Positions 50,922 to 61,784 of a DNA stretch of 64,000 nucleotides are shown here, in pieces. The stretch's first letter is position 1; each line of letters starts with the position of its first letter. The translations under genes and the position numbers were made by a program. The DNA comes from Catellatospora coxensis (GTDB taxonomy: Bacteria; Actinomycetota; Actinomycetes; Mycobacteriales; Micromonosporaceae). The stretch is taken from the NCBI RefSeq assembly GCF_016862635.1, contig NZ_BONI01000007.1:1-64000 (forward strand). Reading direction: 5' to 3'. Below the pieces are notes generated by a model, which saw only the letters and a list, made by a program, of their open reading frames with translations, was not told the origin of the DNA and ran no database searches.

Positions 50922-51878
50922 ATGACCGAGCCCGCGACCGCCACGTCCACCGAGTCCCCGCGCAAGACCGGCGCGGAGCCGCCCGCCGCGCCGACCCCGC
51001 CGCGGGCGCCGTCCACGACCGGCTGGCTGGCCTTCTCCGCCCTGGCCTGGCTCCTGGTGACGCTGCTCTTCTACCGCACCGCGTTCACCGGCGAGGCGGG
51101 CGACTGGAGCCTGGTCATGGCGGCGATCCTGCTGCCGCAGGTGATCCAGGCCAACCTGCTCGCCGGGGCGGCGGTCGGGCTGTGGTCCACGCTCGCGCTG
51201 GGCCGCCGCAAGCCGTGGGCCGAGCGCGGGGTCGGCCGCTGGGCCGTGGGCACCGCCGCCGGCCTGCTGACCGGCACGCTGGCCAGCGGGGCCGTCCTGC
51301 TCGCGTACGGCATGTCCGCGCGCGCCGTGGGCGTGGTCGCGGTCGCCGTCGGGGTGGCCGGCGCGCTCGGCGGGGCGCTGGGCGCGATCCGCCCGGCGCG
51401 CATCATGGCGGCGGGCCTGTCCGCGGCGCTGCTGGTGCTGATCTTCCTCAACGTGGTGGCGCTGTTCTCCACGCCGCTGCTGAACGCGTTCGGCAGCGGC
51501 GACACCGCCGCCGAGCGCTACTCCGCGAACGGCCTGCTGGCCGGCACCACCGCGATCATCGCAGGGCTGATCGCCGGGCTCGCCGCGTACTGGCGCATCC
51601 GGCGCGCGGCCGCGCGCAGCGGGGACACCGCGAAGTGGCCGGTCTACCTCGCCGCGGGCGCGTCCGCCGGGCTGCTGCTGATCGTCGCCGAGTTCTGCAC
51701 CCGGCTGGGCGTCGCCCAGCTGCTCTCGCTCGCCGAGGCCGACATCTCCGCCGACAGCGAGATCCTGTCCTTCATCGCGGCCTCGCGCCTGAACACCGGG
51801 CTGGTCGTGCTGTTCGTCGGCGCGCTCACCACGACCATCGCGTACGGCCGGAGCCTGCCGAAGGCCGTCCGGGACTGA
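50922..51878 (+). CDS. Multi-pass membrane protein, unrecognised
   Basis: A 318-aa protein with a Pro/Thr-rich cytoplasmic N-terminus (1-35) and about eight hydrophobic helices. No motif points to a transporter family. AGGAG lies 8 nt before the ATG at 50922. Its stop is 6 bp from the end of the convergent DUF6912-like gene, and a 15-bp inverted repeat at that junction (51886-51916) may terminate both. Confidence 0.8.
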   Translation: MTEPATATSTESPRKTGAEPPAAPTPPRAPSTTGWLAFSALAWLLVTLLFYRTAFTGEAGDWSLVMAAILLPQVIQANLLAGAAVGLWSTLALGRRKPWAERGVGRWAVGTAAGLLTGTLASGAVLLAYGMSARAVGVVAVAVGVAGALGGALGAIRPARIMAAGLSAALLVLIFLNVVALFSTPLLNAFGSGDTAAERYSANGLLAGTTAIIAGLIAGLAAYWRIRRAAARSGDTAKWPVYLAAGASAGLLLIVAEFCTRLGVAQLLSLAEADISADSEILSFIAASRLNTGLVVLFVGALTTTIAYGRSLPKAVRD

Positions 51879-51884
51879 GCACCC

Positions 51885-52388
51885 TCACCGGAGGAGCTCG
51901 TCGAGCTCCTCCGGTGCGTACCAGAGCAGGTCGAGGTCCTCGGCGGAGTCGACGGTGAACTGCGCGTCCGGGTCTCCGCCCGCGGCCCGCTCGACCACCT
52001 CGGCGGCCTCGGCGACCACCGGCTCGGCCTCGGGCTCGTCCACGTGGAAGGCGGCGATCGCCGCGCGGCGCACGGCGCCGTTCAGCCGGACCGAGCTGGT
52101 GCCCAGGTCCCGGCTCTCGGTGACCACCTGGCTCGCGGGCACGTCGGCGGAGACCACCACGCGCCGCCGGGGCGCGGACGGGTCGTCCCTCAGCAGGCGC
52201 AGCGCGTCCTGGGCGGCCCGCATGAAGGCGACGTACTCCAACTCCTCCTCGTCGCCCTCGGCATACCACTCGCGCAGGGCCGGGGTCACCGCGTGCGCGA
52301 TCGCGCCGGGCAGCTCGTCGGCGTCACGCAACGCCGCCACCAGCTTCACCGTCGCCGGCAGGTACACCCTCACGAGATCGTTCGCCAC
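51885..52388 (-). CDS. DUF6912-like protein
   Basis: A 167-aa acidic soluble protein. [35 protein letters not shown] and [11 protein letters not shown] are the pattern I associate with DUF6912 of actinobacteria. Function unknown. The GTG at 52388 has GGAGGG six bases upstream; the frame runs further up without a better site. Confidence 0.82.
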   Translation of the reverse strand: MANDLVRVYLPATVKLVAALRDADELPGAIAHAVTPALREWYAEGDEEELEYVAFMRAAQDALRLLRDDPSAPRRRVVVSADVPASQVVTESRDLGTSSVRLNGAVRRAAIAAFHVDEPEAEPVVAEAAEVVERAAGGDPDAQFTVDSAEDLDLLWYAPEELDELLR

Positions 52389-52467
52389 GTCGGATCCCTC
52401 CGTCCCCGTTCGCCTGCGCACAGTCTCGCACGGCGGCACCGGACTCCCGCGTCACACCATCCGGTGG

Positions 52468-52487
52468 CAAACTGAGGCAACCGAAGG
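52468..52487 (+). promoter_or_regulatory. Two tandem 10-bp repeats upstream of the small HTH gene
   Basis: CAAACTGAGG followed directly by CAACCGAAGG, ending 30 bp before the ATG. The same 10-bp unit occurs three times before the next gene (52828-52857). Confidence 0.5.
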
Positions 52488-52517
52488 AATCAGACCCCAT
52501 TCAGGAGATCCGCCGCC

Positions 52518-52751
52518 ATGACCCAGCCGTTGCCCCGGTTCCTCACCCTGGAGCAGGTCGCCGAGGAGCTCAGCACCTCCACGGCGCAGATCTACGCGCT
52601 GGTCCGGCGGGGCGAGCTGCCCGCCATCCGGCTGGGCGGGCGCGGCCAGTGGCGGGTGGAGCGGTCCCGGCTCGAGGAGTTCATCGCCCAGCTCTACGAC
52701 GAGGCGCAGCAGTACGTGAAGGACAACCCGCTGACCGGCGGCGAGGACTGA
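52518..52751 (+). CDS. Small MerR-like HTH protein (BldC/excisionase-type DNA-binding domain)
   Basis: A 77-aa protein that is a single helix-turn-helix domain: LTLEQVAEELSTSTAQIYAL then a wing with RLGGRGQWRVERSRLEEFI, and an acidic tail. It belongs to the HTH_17 group that includes BldC, but is not BldC itself. AGGAG lies 9 nt before the ATG. Tandem 10-bp repeats precede both this gene and the next. Confidence 0.85.
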   Translation: MTQPLPRFLTLEQVAEELSTSTAQIYALVRRGELPAIRLGGRGQWRVERSRLEEFIAQLYDEAQQYVKDNPLTGGED

Positions 52752-52827
52752 GCCCGGCGCGGCCTCCGCGCACACCAAGATCGCGAGATGGGCATTGACC
52801 GATGCCTCATGCGCAAGCTACAAATGT

Positions 52828-52857
52828 CAAACGGAGGCAAACTCAAGCAAACTCAAG
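52828..52857 (+). promoter_or_regulatory. Three tandem 10-bp repeats upstream of the Rv3235-like gene
   Basis: CAAACGGAGG, CAAACTCAAG and CAAACTCAAG follow one another without gaps, 19 bp before the ATG at 52877. Spacing of one helical turn suggests a protein that binds head to tail. Confidence 0.55.
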
Positions 52858-52876
52858 ATCTAAGGTGGTGGTCCCG

Positions 52877-53383
52877 ATGACGGCACTGGCCGTGCCTGCC
52901 GGATCCGTCCGCATCCATCGCGCGCCCCCGCTCGACCCGCCGTTCGACGACGAGCTGCGCCCCACCACCTACCGGCCGGCCCGGCCCGAGCCCCATGAGG
53001 TCATCCCGCCGGCGGCCGTCGCCGGAGCCTCACCCGAGTGCCACACCGCGGCCCTGCGCTTCCTGAACCTGTGCCTGGAGCTGTTCAACGGCTTCCGCTC
53101 CCCCGGCCAGCTGCGCCCGCTGCTGCGCGTCACCGAGGCCAACACCGTGCTCGACGAGCTGTCCCGCAGCCTGCGCCGGTTGGCCGCGCTCCGGCAGGCC
53201 GTGCCCTCGGGCACCCCGCGCCGCCCCGTCCGCCGCCGCCAGCTGAGAACCTGCGAACCCCGCCCAGGCGTCGCCGAGGTCGCCGCCGTGCTCAGCGACG
53301 GCCGCACCACCTGGTCGGTGGCATACCGCCTGGAACGCGACACGTCGACCTGGCGCTGCACCGCCCTCCTGGTGCTCCTCTGA
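52877..53383 (+). CDS. Rv3235-like protein
   Basis: A 168-aa basic protein. Its C-terminal half (LSRSLRRLAALRQAV onwards, ending in a strand-rich AEVAAVLSDGRTTWSVAYRLE) resembles the small actinobacterial proteins encoded next to secA, such as Rv3235. Function unknown. The ATG at 52877 has AAGGTGG upstream. It converges on secA with a shared terminator. Confidence 0.7.
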   Translation: MTALAVPAGSVRIHRAPPLDPPFDDELRPTTYRPARPEPHEVIPPAAVAGASPECHTAALRFLNLCLELFNGFRSPGQLRPLLRVTEANTVLDELSRSLRRLAALRQAVPSGTPRRPVRRRQLRTCEPRPGVAEVAAVLSDGRTTWSVAYRLERDTSTWRCTALLVLL

Positions 53384-53430
53384 CCCCGGGGCGGGCGGCT
53401 GCACCCATCGATCCGCGCCGCCCGCCCTGG

Positions 53431-53481
53431 GCTCCATACGACGAAGGACCGACCTCCGGCCGGTCCTTCGTCGTATGGAGC
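53431..53481. terminator. Bidirectional terminator between the Rv3235-like gene and secA
   Basis: A 21-bp perfect stem (53431-53451 with 53461-53481) with a 9-nt loop, placed between two convergent stops. Confidence 0.92.
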
Positions 53482-53494
53482 TGAACAGTGCCGC

Positions 53495-56332
<2,838 letters not shown>

Positions 56333-56731
56333 GGGTGTTCATCGCTCCCTAGACAGTCTGCCGACCCATCGTAGGCGCATCGCACGGCGAATCGTCACCC
56401 CCGGGGAAGCGAACCGGCAGAATCGGGCACGAAGTTACAAACCTTCGAGCCGTCGTCCGGCCGTACGGAGTCGTTCGCGGGCGCCCGGGTCCGGCCGCCG
56501 GGGAGACGGCCGCCACGGCGTCGCACGCCGCGCCGGCCGCCCCCGTACCCCCTGACGCCGGGCCGGGCCGCTCCGCTCACGGGCACCATGGTGGCCACCC
56601 CTGCGGCCGCCGCGCTGCCGCTATGCTGCCGACTGCTGCGCTCCGGCTGCCGTGATCACGTCAGGCCAGGTCAGCGCCGCGCGGGCAGGTGCCCCTGCCT
56701 GCGGTCGCCCGCGCCAGCCGACAGGAGGACC
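56333..56731. other. 399-bp gap between secA and the SARP-type gene
   Basis: Divergent promoter region, mostly GC-rich. Apart from the ACAGGAGGACC ribosome-binding site of the following gene, I see no repeat, hairpin or small gene in it. Confidence 0.5.
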
Positions 56732-58345
56732 GTGACCGACCGACCGCTGCGCTTCGAACTGCTGGGCCCGCTGCGGGCGTGGCACGGCAGCACGGAACTC
56801 GATTTGGGGCCCGGCAAGCAGCGGGCGGTGCTGGCCATGCTGGTGCTGCATGCCAACCGGCCGGTCGCCCCCGCCGCCATCATCGACGCGGTCTGGCAGT
56901 CCGAGCCGCCGGAGAACGGCCCGAACGTGGTGCAGAAGTACGTCGCGGGCCTGCGCCGCGCGCTGGACCCCGAGCACTCGCCGCGCAACCCGGGCCGCCT
57001 GATCACGCTGACCCCGGCCGGATACGTGCTGGCGGCGGCCGAGGGCAGCCTCGACACGGACGTCTTCGCCCGGCAGGTGGCCCACGCGCACGGGCTGCGC
57101 GCCGAGCGGCGGCTGCTCGAGGCGGTGGCGGTGCTCCGCGAGGCCACCGCGCTGTGGCGGGCCGAGCCGCTGGGCGGCCTGCCCGGACCGGCGTTCGACG
57201 CGGCCCGCGAGCGGATGCTGGAGAGCCGCGCCGCCGCGCTGGAGACCATGGTCGAGCTGGAACTCGAACTGGGCCGGCACGTGGACGCCGCGACCCGGCT
57301 GGTGGAGCTGGTCGCCGAGTTCCCGCTCCGGGAAGGGCTGCGCCACCTGCTGATCCTCGCGCTCTACCGGTGCGGCCGGCAGGCGGAGGCGCTGGCCGCG
57401 TACCGCGACGCCCGCGCGCTGCTCGCCGAGGAGTTCGGGGTGGAGCCCGGCGAGCGGCTGCAGCAGCTGCACCGGGCCATCCTGCAGGGCGACCCGGCGC
57501 TGCTGCTCCCCGCGGTCACGCCCGCGGGCCACCCGCCCGCCGGAGCGCCGGTGCCCGGCCCGCGCCCCGGGCCGCCCGCCGGCTTCCCGCCGCCGCCCTA
57601 TCCGCAGCCGCTCCCGCCCGGCCACGTCGGCCCGCCGGCGAGCGGCTGGACGCCGTACGGCATGCCGCTGTGGGCGCCGTACCCGGTTCCCGTGCGCGCA
57701 CCGGACGCGGACTCGGCCGGGGTCAAGCGCATCGTGCTCACCGTGGTGGGTGCGGCGGGGCCGTTGCTCACCTGCGGCTTCGCCGCCTTCGCGGTGATGG
57801 GCTTCTTCGCCGCGTACCGGCGCAGCTGGCGGATCGGGCTGTCCGCCGCCGGCTACCTGATCCTGGCCGTGGTCGCGTGGATGGCCGGGGACCCCAACAC
57901 CGAGCAGGTCACCATCGGTGACGACGTCTCGATCATGGCGGTGCTGGTGATGTGGGTCGGCGGCGTCGCGCAGGGCCTCTTCCTCGGCCTGGACAAGCCG
58001 CTCCACCGGCCCGCGGCCGCCACCGTGCAGGCCATCGAGCTGCGGGTGCGCCGCGAGCAGGCGCGCCGGCTGCTCGCCCAGCACCCCGACATCGCCCGGC
58101 GGCTGCACATCGGCCGGCCCGACCTGGCGCCCGCCTTCGACGACGGCGGCCTCGTCGACGTGAACGGCGTGCCCGCCGAGGTGCTGGCCCGCGTGCCCGG
58201 GATCAGCCTGGAGCAGGCCCGGCGCATCGTCGACCACCGCACCGCGGCCGGCCCGCTGCTGACCGTCGACCAGCTCGTCGACCACCGGCTGCTGCCCCGC
58301 CAGCTCGTCGACGAGCAGCGGGACGTGCTGGTCGCGCTGACCTGA
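56732..58345 (+). CDS. SARP/BTAD regulator fused to membrane helices and a helix-hairpin-helix domain
   Basis: A 537-aa protein. Residues 1-95 form an OmpR-like winged helix (RFELLGPLRAWHGSTELDLG), and 100-250 a BTAD domain (ERRLLEAVAVLREATALW and similar). A Pro-rich linker (about 265-325) is followed by about three membrane helices (333-417) and a C-terminal helix-hairpin-helix pair (VNGVPAEVLARVPGISLEQAR at about 475-495, then HRTAAGPLLTVDQLVDH). SARP regulators are normally soluble, so a membrane-bound form with a second DNA-binding-like end is unusual. The GTG at 56732 has AGGAGG 4 nt upstream. Confidence 0.85.
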   Translation: MTDRPLRFELLGPLRAWHGSTELDLGPGKQRAVLAMLVLHANRPVAPAAIIDAVWQSEPPENGPNVVQKYVAGLRRALDPEHSPRNPGRLITLTPAGYVLAAAEGSLDTDVFARQVAHAHGLRAERRLLEAVAVLREATALWRAEPLGGLPGPAFDAARERMLESRAAALETMVELELELGRHVDAATRLVELVAEFPLREGLRHLLILALYRCGRQAEALAAYRDARALLAEEFGVEPGERLQQLHRAILQGDPALLLPAVTPAGHPPAGAPVPGPRPGPPAGFPPPPYPQPLPPGHVGPPASGWTPYGMPLWAPYPVPVRAPDADSAGVKRIVLTVVGAAGPLLTCGFAAFAVMGFFAAYRRSWRIGLSAAGYLILAVVAWMAGDPNTEQVTIGDDVSIMAVLVMWVGGVAQGLFLGLDKPLHRPAAATVQAIELRVRREQARRLLAQHPDIARRLHIGRPDLAPAFDDGGLVDVNGVPAEVLARVPGISLEQARRIVDHRTAAGPLLTVDQLVDHRLLPRQLVDEQRDVLVALT

Positions 58346-58395
58346 GCGGGGAATCTCCGATGCCGGGACGCGGACCGGTGTGCCAGGGTGGGGCC

Positions 58396-58983
58396 ATGAC
58401 CGACCTGTACGACAACCCCCAACCGGTCCTGCGCACCGTCACCGACAAGGGCGCCCCGCTGACGCTGCGGCCCGCCCGGCTCGGCGACACGCCGGGCATC
58501 CTGGCCGCCTGCCTCGACGAGGAGACGCTGCGCTGGACCACCGTTCCGCTCGGCTACGACCACGAGAAGGCGGTCGGTTTCGTGACCGGCTACGCCCCCG
58601 GCTGGTGGGACCGCCGGCAGGGCGCCGTGTTCGTGCTCGCGGACGCCGACGACGCCTACGTGGGCCAGATCGACCTGCGCGTGTCCGGCGATCCACAGGT
58701 CGCCGACGTCGGCTTCCTCACCGCGCCGGACGCCCGCGGCCACGGCTACATGAGCGCCGCGCTGCGCGCCGTCGCCGAGTGGGGCATCCGCGAGCTCGGC
58801 CTGGCCCGGGTGGAATGGAAGGCGTACGTGGGCAACGACGGCTCGCGCCGCGTGGCAGAGAAGGCCGGCTTCCGCTACGAGGGTGTCCAGCGCAGCGGCT
58901 GCTCCCACCGCGGCGAGCGCCGCGACGCGTGGACCGCGGCCATGGTCCGCGAGGACCTGGCAGACCGTGAGGACGGAGCATGA
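58396..58983 (+). CDS. GNAT-family N-acetyltransferase (RimJ/RimL-like)
   Basis: A 195-aa protein. DVGFLTAPDARGHGYMSAAL is the acetyl-CoA pyrophosphate loop, and NDGSRRVAEKAGFRYEG is the typical RimJ/RimL end. The substrate is unknown. It overlaps the next, two-domain acetyltransferase gene by four bases, so they form an operon. Confidence 0.9.
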   Translation: MTDLYDNPQPVLRTVTDKGAPLTLRPARLGDTPGILAACLDEETLRWTTVPLGYDHEKAVGFVTGYAPGWWDRRQGAVFVLADADDAYVGQIDLRVSGDPQVADVGFLTAPDARGHGYMSAALRAVAEWGIRELGLARVEWKAYVGNDGSRRVAEKAGFRYEGVQRSGCSHRGERRDAWTAAMVREDLADREDGA

Positions 58984-60101
58984 CCGGCCCGCGCGAGCCG
59001 TTCATGCTGGACGGCGGGACGGTGCGGCTGCGGCCGTGGCGGCTGCGGGACGCCGAGCAGCTGCGCGCGGCCTGCGACGATCCGGTGACGGCGCACTTCA
59101 TGGCGCAGATGCCCGCGCCGTACACGGCGGAGGACGCCCGCTGGTGGATCACGGAGGGGTCGCCGGAGACCTGGCGGCAGGGCGGGGCGACCTGGGCGGT
59201 GGTGGACCCGGTCACCGACGAGGTGCTGGCCGGGGCCGGGCTGAGCCACCTGCACGAGGACCGCCGCCAGGCCGAGGTCGGCTACTGGGTCGCGCCGTGG
59301 GCCCGCCGCCGGGGCGTGGCGACCGCGGCCACCCGTGCCATCACCGGCTGGGCGTTCGGCACGCTGGGCCTGCTCCGTATGGAGCTGCTCACGGCGCCGG
59401 CGAACGCCGCCAGCCAGCGGGTCGCGCTGGCGGCGGGCTTCACCCGCGAGGGCGTACGCCGTGGCGCGGCGATCCTCCGCGACGGCTCCCAGGGCGACTA
59501 CGTGGCGTTCGTCCGGCTGGCGGGCGACCCGCCCGGCCCGGTGCCGCCGGGCCTGCCCGGGTTCCCGGACGGCGAGCTGACCGACGGGCGGGTGCGGCTG
59601 CGCCGGATCGCCCCGGCCGACGCCGAGGACTACTTCGCGCTGGCCGAGCTGCCGGAGGTGGCCCGCAGCAACGTCGGCGGCCCGACCACCCTGGACGGGG
59701 TACGCGAGCGCTGCGCGACCGCCGAGGCGGACTGGCTGGCCGGCACGCGGGCCACCTGCGTGATCCTGGACGCCGAGAGCGGCGCGTTCGCGGGCGAGAT
59801 CGGCCTGTACTACCACGAGCGTTTCCTGCAGCAGGCGATCCTCGGCTACGCGCTGCGCCCGGAGTACCGCGGCCGGGGGTTCGCCACCGCCGCGGCCCGG
59901 CTGCTCAGCGACTGGGCGATGGAGCAGGCGGACGTGGTCCGCGTGGTCGCCGGGACGTTCCCCTACAACGAGGCCTCGCGGCGGGTGCTGGAGCGGGCCG
60001 GCTTCGAGCTGGAGGGCACGCTCAAGGCGCGGCTTCCCGGCCGCGACGGCACCCGGATCGACGACATCCAGTACGTGCGGATCGCCGGCAAGCACCGCTG
60101 A
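58980..60101 (+). CDS. Tandem two-domain GNAT acetyltransferase
   Basis: A 373-aa protein made of two complete GNAT domains: domain 1 (about 8-180) has VGYWVAPWARRRGVATAATR, and domain 2 (about 198-373) has LGYALRPEYRGRGFATAAAR. Both keep the loop for acetyl-CoA, so both may be active. It probably arose by duplication and fusion. Its ATG overlaps the stop of the single-domain gene. Confidence 0.9.
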   Translation: MTGPREPFMLDGGTVRLRPWRLRDAEQLRAACDDPVTAHFMAQMPAPYTAEDARWWITEGSPETWRQGGATWAVVDPVTDEVLAGAGLSHLHEDRRQAEVGYWVAPWARRRGVATAATRAITGWAFGTLGLLRMELLTAPANAASQRVALAAGFTREGVRRGAAILRDGSQGDYVAFVRLAGDPPGPVPPGLPGFPDGELTDGRVRLRRIAPADAEDYFALAELPEVARSNVGGPTTLDGVRERCATAEADWLAGTRATCVILDAESGAFAGEIGLYYHERFLQQAILGYALRPEYRGRGFATAAARLLSDWAMEQADVVRVVAGTFPYNEASRRVLERAGFELEGTLKARLPGRDGTRIDDIQYVRIAGKHR

Positions 60102-60110
60102 CACGAAGAT

Positions 60111-60143
60111 CGGCCTGTCCCATCCTGAGGACGGGACAGGCCG
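60111..60143. terminator. Bidirectional terminator between the acetyltransferase gene and hpf
   Basis: CGGCCTGTCCC (60111-60121) pairs with GGGACAGGCCG (60133-60143) between two convergent stop codons. Confidence 0.88.
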
Positions 60144-60162
60144 AGACCTGCCTATCGGCTGC

Positions 60163-60798
60163 TCACCAGGCCAGCGTCAGCAGTCCGTAGTCGTACGCCT
60201 TGCGGCGGTAGACGACGCACGGCCGTCCGCTGTCCTTGTCGTGGAACAGGTAGAAGTCGTGCCCGACCAGCTCCATCTGGTACAGGGCGTCGTCGACTGT
60301 CATCGGCTCACCGGAGAACTCCTTCTCCCGCACGATGTGCCACGGCTGGTCCTGGTCCTCCAGGGCGTCCATCGGTCCGCCCGCGCCGTTGGCGGAGCGC
60401 GCGAGCGTGGCGGTGGCGGTGCCGCCCATGGGGGGTTCGAACAGGGCCAGGTTCGCGGTGGCCTCGGCGACGGAGACCGGGGCGCGACGGCCGCGGTGCA
60501 CCCGGCGGCGGTCGGCGGCCTTGCGCAGGCGGCGGTCGAGCCGCTCAACGGCCTCGTCGAGTGCGGAGTAGAAGTCGCTGGCGGCACCGGTGGCGCGGAT
60601 CACGGGGCCGCGGGTGACACAGGTGATCTCGATGTGCTGGCAGGAATCAGCTTGGCGCGGGTTGCGCTCGTGGATTAGCTCGACGTCGAATTCAATGATC
60701 TTCTGGTCGTAACGCTCAACTTTTTGCAGCTTGTCGGCCACATGAACCCGGAAATGATCCGGAACTTCGACATTACGACCCTTGACCTCGATGTCCAC
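60163..60798 (-). CDS. hpf: Ribosome hibernation-promoting factor, long form
   Basis: A 211-aa protein that pairs ribosomes into inactive dimers in stationary phase. The N-terminal S30AE domain has DIEVKGRNVEVPDHFRVHV, and the C-terminal dimerisation domain has the typical MTVDDALYQMELVGHDFYLF. The GTG at 60798 has GGGAGG six bases upstream. In actinobacteria it usually precedes secA. Confidence 0.95.
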   Translation of the reverse strand: MDIEVKGRNVEVPDHFRVHVADKLQKVERYDQKIIEFDVELIHERNPRQADSCQHIEITCVTRGPVIRATGAASDFYSALDEAVERLDRRLRKAADRRRVHRGRRAPVSVAEATANLALFEPPMGGTATATLARSANGAGGPMDALEDQDQPWHIVREKEFSGEPMTVDDALYQMELVGHDFYLFHDKDSGRPCVVYRRKAYDYGLLTLAW

Positions 60799-61052
60799 GC
60801 CTGACCTCCCACGGTCTGTCCGAGTGCGGAACACCCCGGCAACTGGTGTCCGGGGCGCACTTCTGTAAGCCCCTTCCGACGCTCTCGTTCACCGCTGAGC
60901 GGTGACCTCCATCAGGTGGTTGGCTTCTGACGCTAGCCGCTTGTCAGCCACTCGTCATCCCTTGTACCAAGACTGTTTTGACGAGATTCGCCCTTTCGGT
61001 ACCTGGCGTCACGGAGCCGTCACCCAGCATCGATCAAGCCATTATCCGAAGA

Positions 61053-61781
61053 TTACGGCCATATTGCGCGGTGCGGCAGGTACCGGCGTGTCGCGGCCAG
61101 CGTCACACACCCGTCGACCCGGACGCCCGCGTCCGCGAGCAGCGAAGATGCGGCGGCCAGGGTCGCCCCGGTGGTCACGATGTCGTCCAACAGCACCGTC
61201 ACGGACCCGGGCGCGGCCTGCCTCGCCCGCTCCAGCGCCCCGCGCCGCAACACGAACGCCCCCGACGCGCCGGCCGCCCGCTCGGCCGACGACAGGTGCG
61301 CCGAATCGGCCTTCGGCAGGGCGCGCAGCGGCGCGGCCAGCCCCGCCCGCCGACCCGCCTCCCGCAGCCGCTCGGCCGCGCACCGGGCCAGCGCCCGCAT
61401 GTGGTCCCCGTGCCGGGCGCGGGCCGCCTCGGCCGTGTCGGGCACGTAGAGCAGCAGCAGCGGGCGATCCGGGGCGGCGGACGCGGCGACCGCCTCGGCC
61501 AGCAGCGCCCCCAGGGGCCGGGCCAGCCGGTGCCGGCCGCGCTCCTTGAACGCGAGGATCAGCTCCCGCAGCCGCCCGTCGTACGCACCCAGCGCCACGC
61601 AGGCGGGCAGCCCCGCCGGGGCCGGATCGGGGCGGGTCGGTGCCGCACGCAGCGACTCGACCGCGCGGGCGCAGTCGGCACAGACCTCATGGCGCAAGGT
61701 CTGCCCGGACCCGCCGCAACCGGCGCAGGACGCGGGCAGCACGAGATCGGCCAGTGCCTGCCAGAGCGCCCCGACCGGCAC
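61053..61781 (-). CDS. comF: ComF-family phosphoribosyltransferase-like protein
   Basis: A 242-aa protein with an N-terminal zinc-binding cluster (CAGC and CADC) and a PRPP-binding motif VLLDDIVTTGAT near residue 200. ComF proteins act in DNA uptake in some bacteria; their role in actinobacteria is not established. It starts with GTG three bases after the lpqB stop and is therefore coupled to it. Confidence 0.9.
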   Translation of the reverse strand: MPVGALWQALADLVLPASCAGCGGSGQTLRHEVCADCARAVESLRAAPTRPDPAPAGLPACVALGAYDGRLRELILAFKERGRHRLARPLGALLAEAVAASAAPDRPLLLLYVPDTAEAARARHGDHMRALARCAAERLREAGRRAGLAAPLRALPKADSAHLSSAERAAGASGAFVLRRGALERARQAAPGSVTVLLDDIVTTGATLAAASSLLADAGVRVDGCVTLAATRRYLPHRAIWP

Positions 61782-61784
61782 GGC

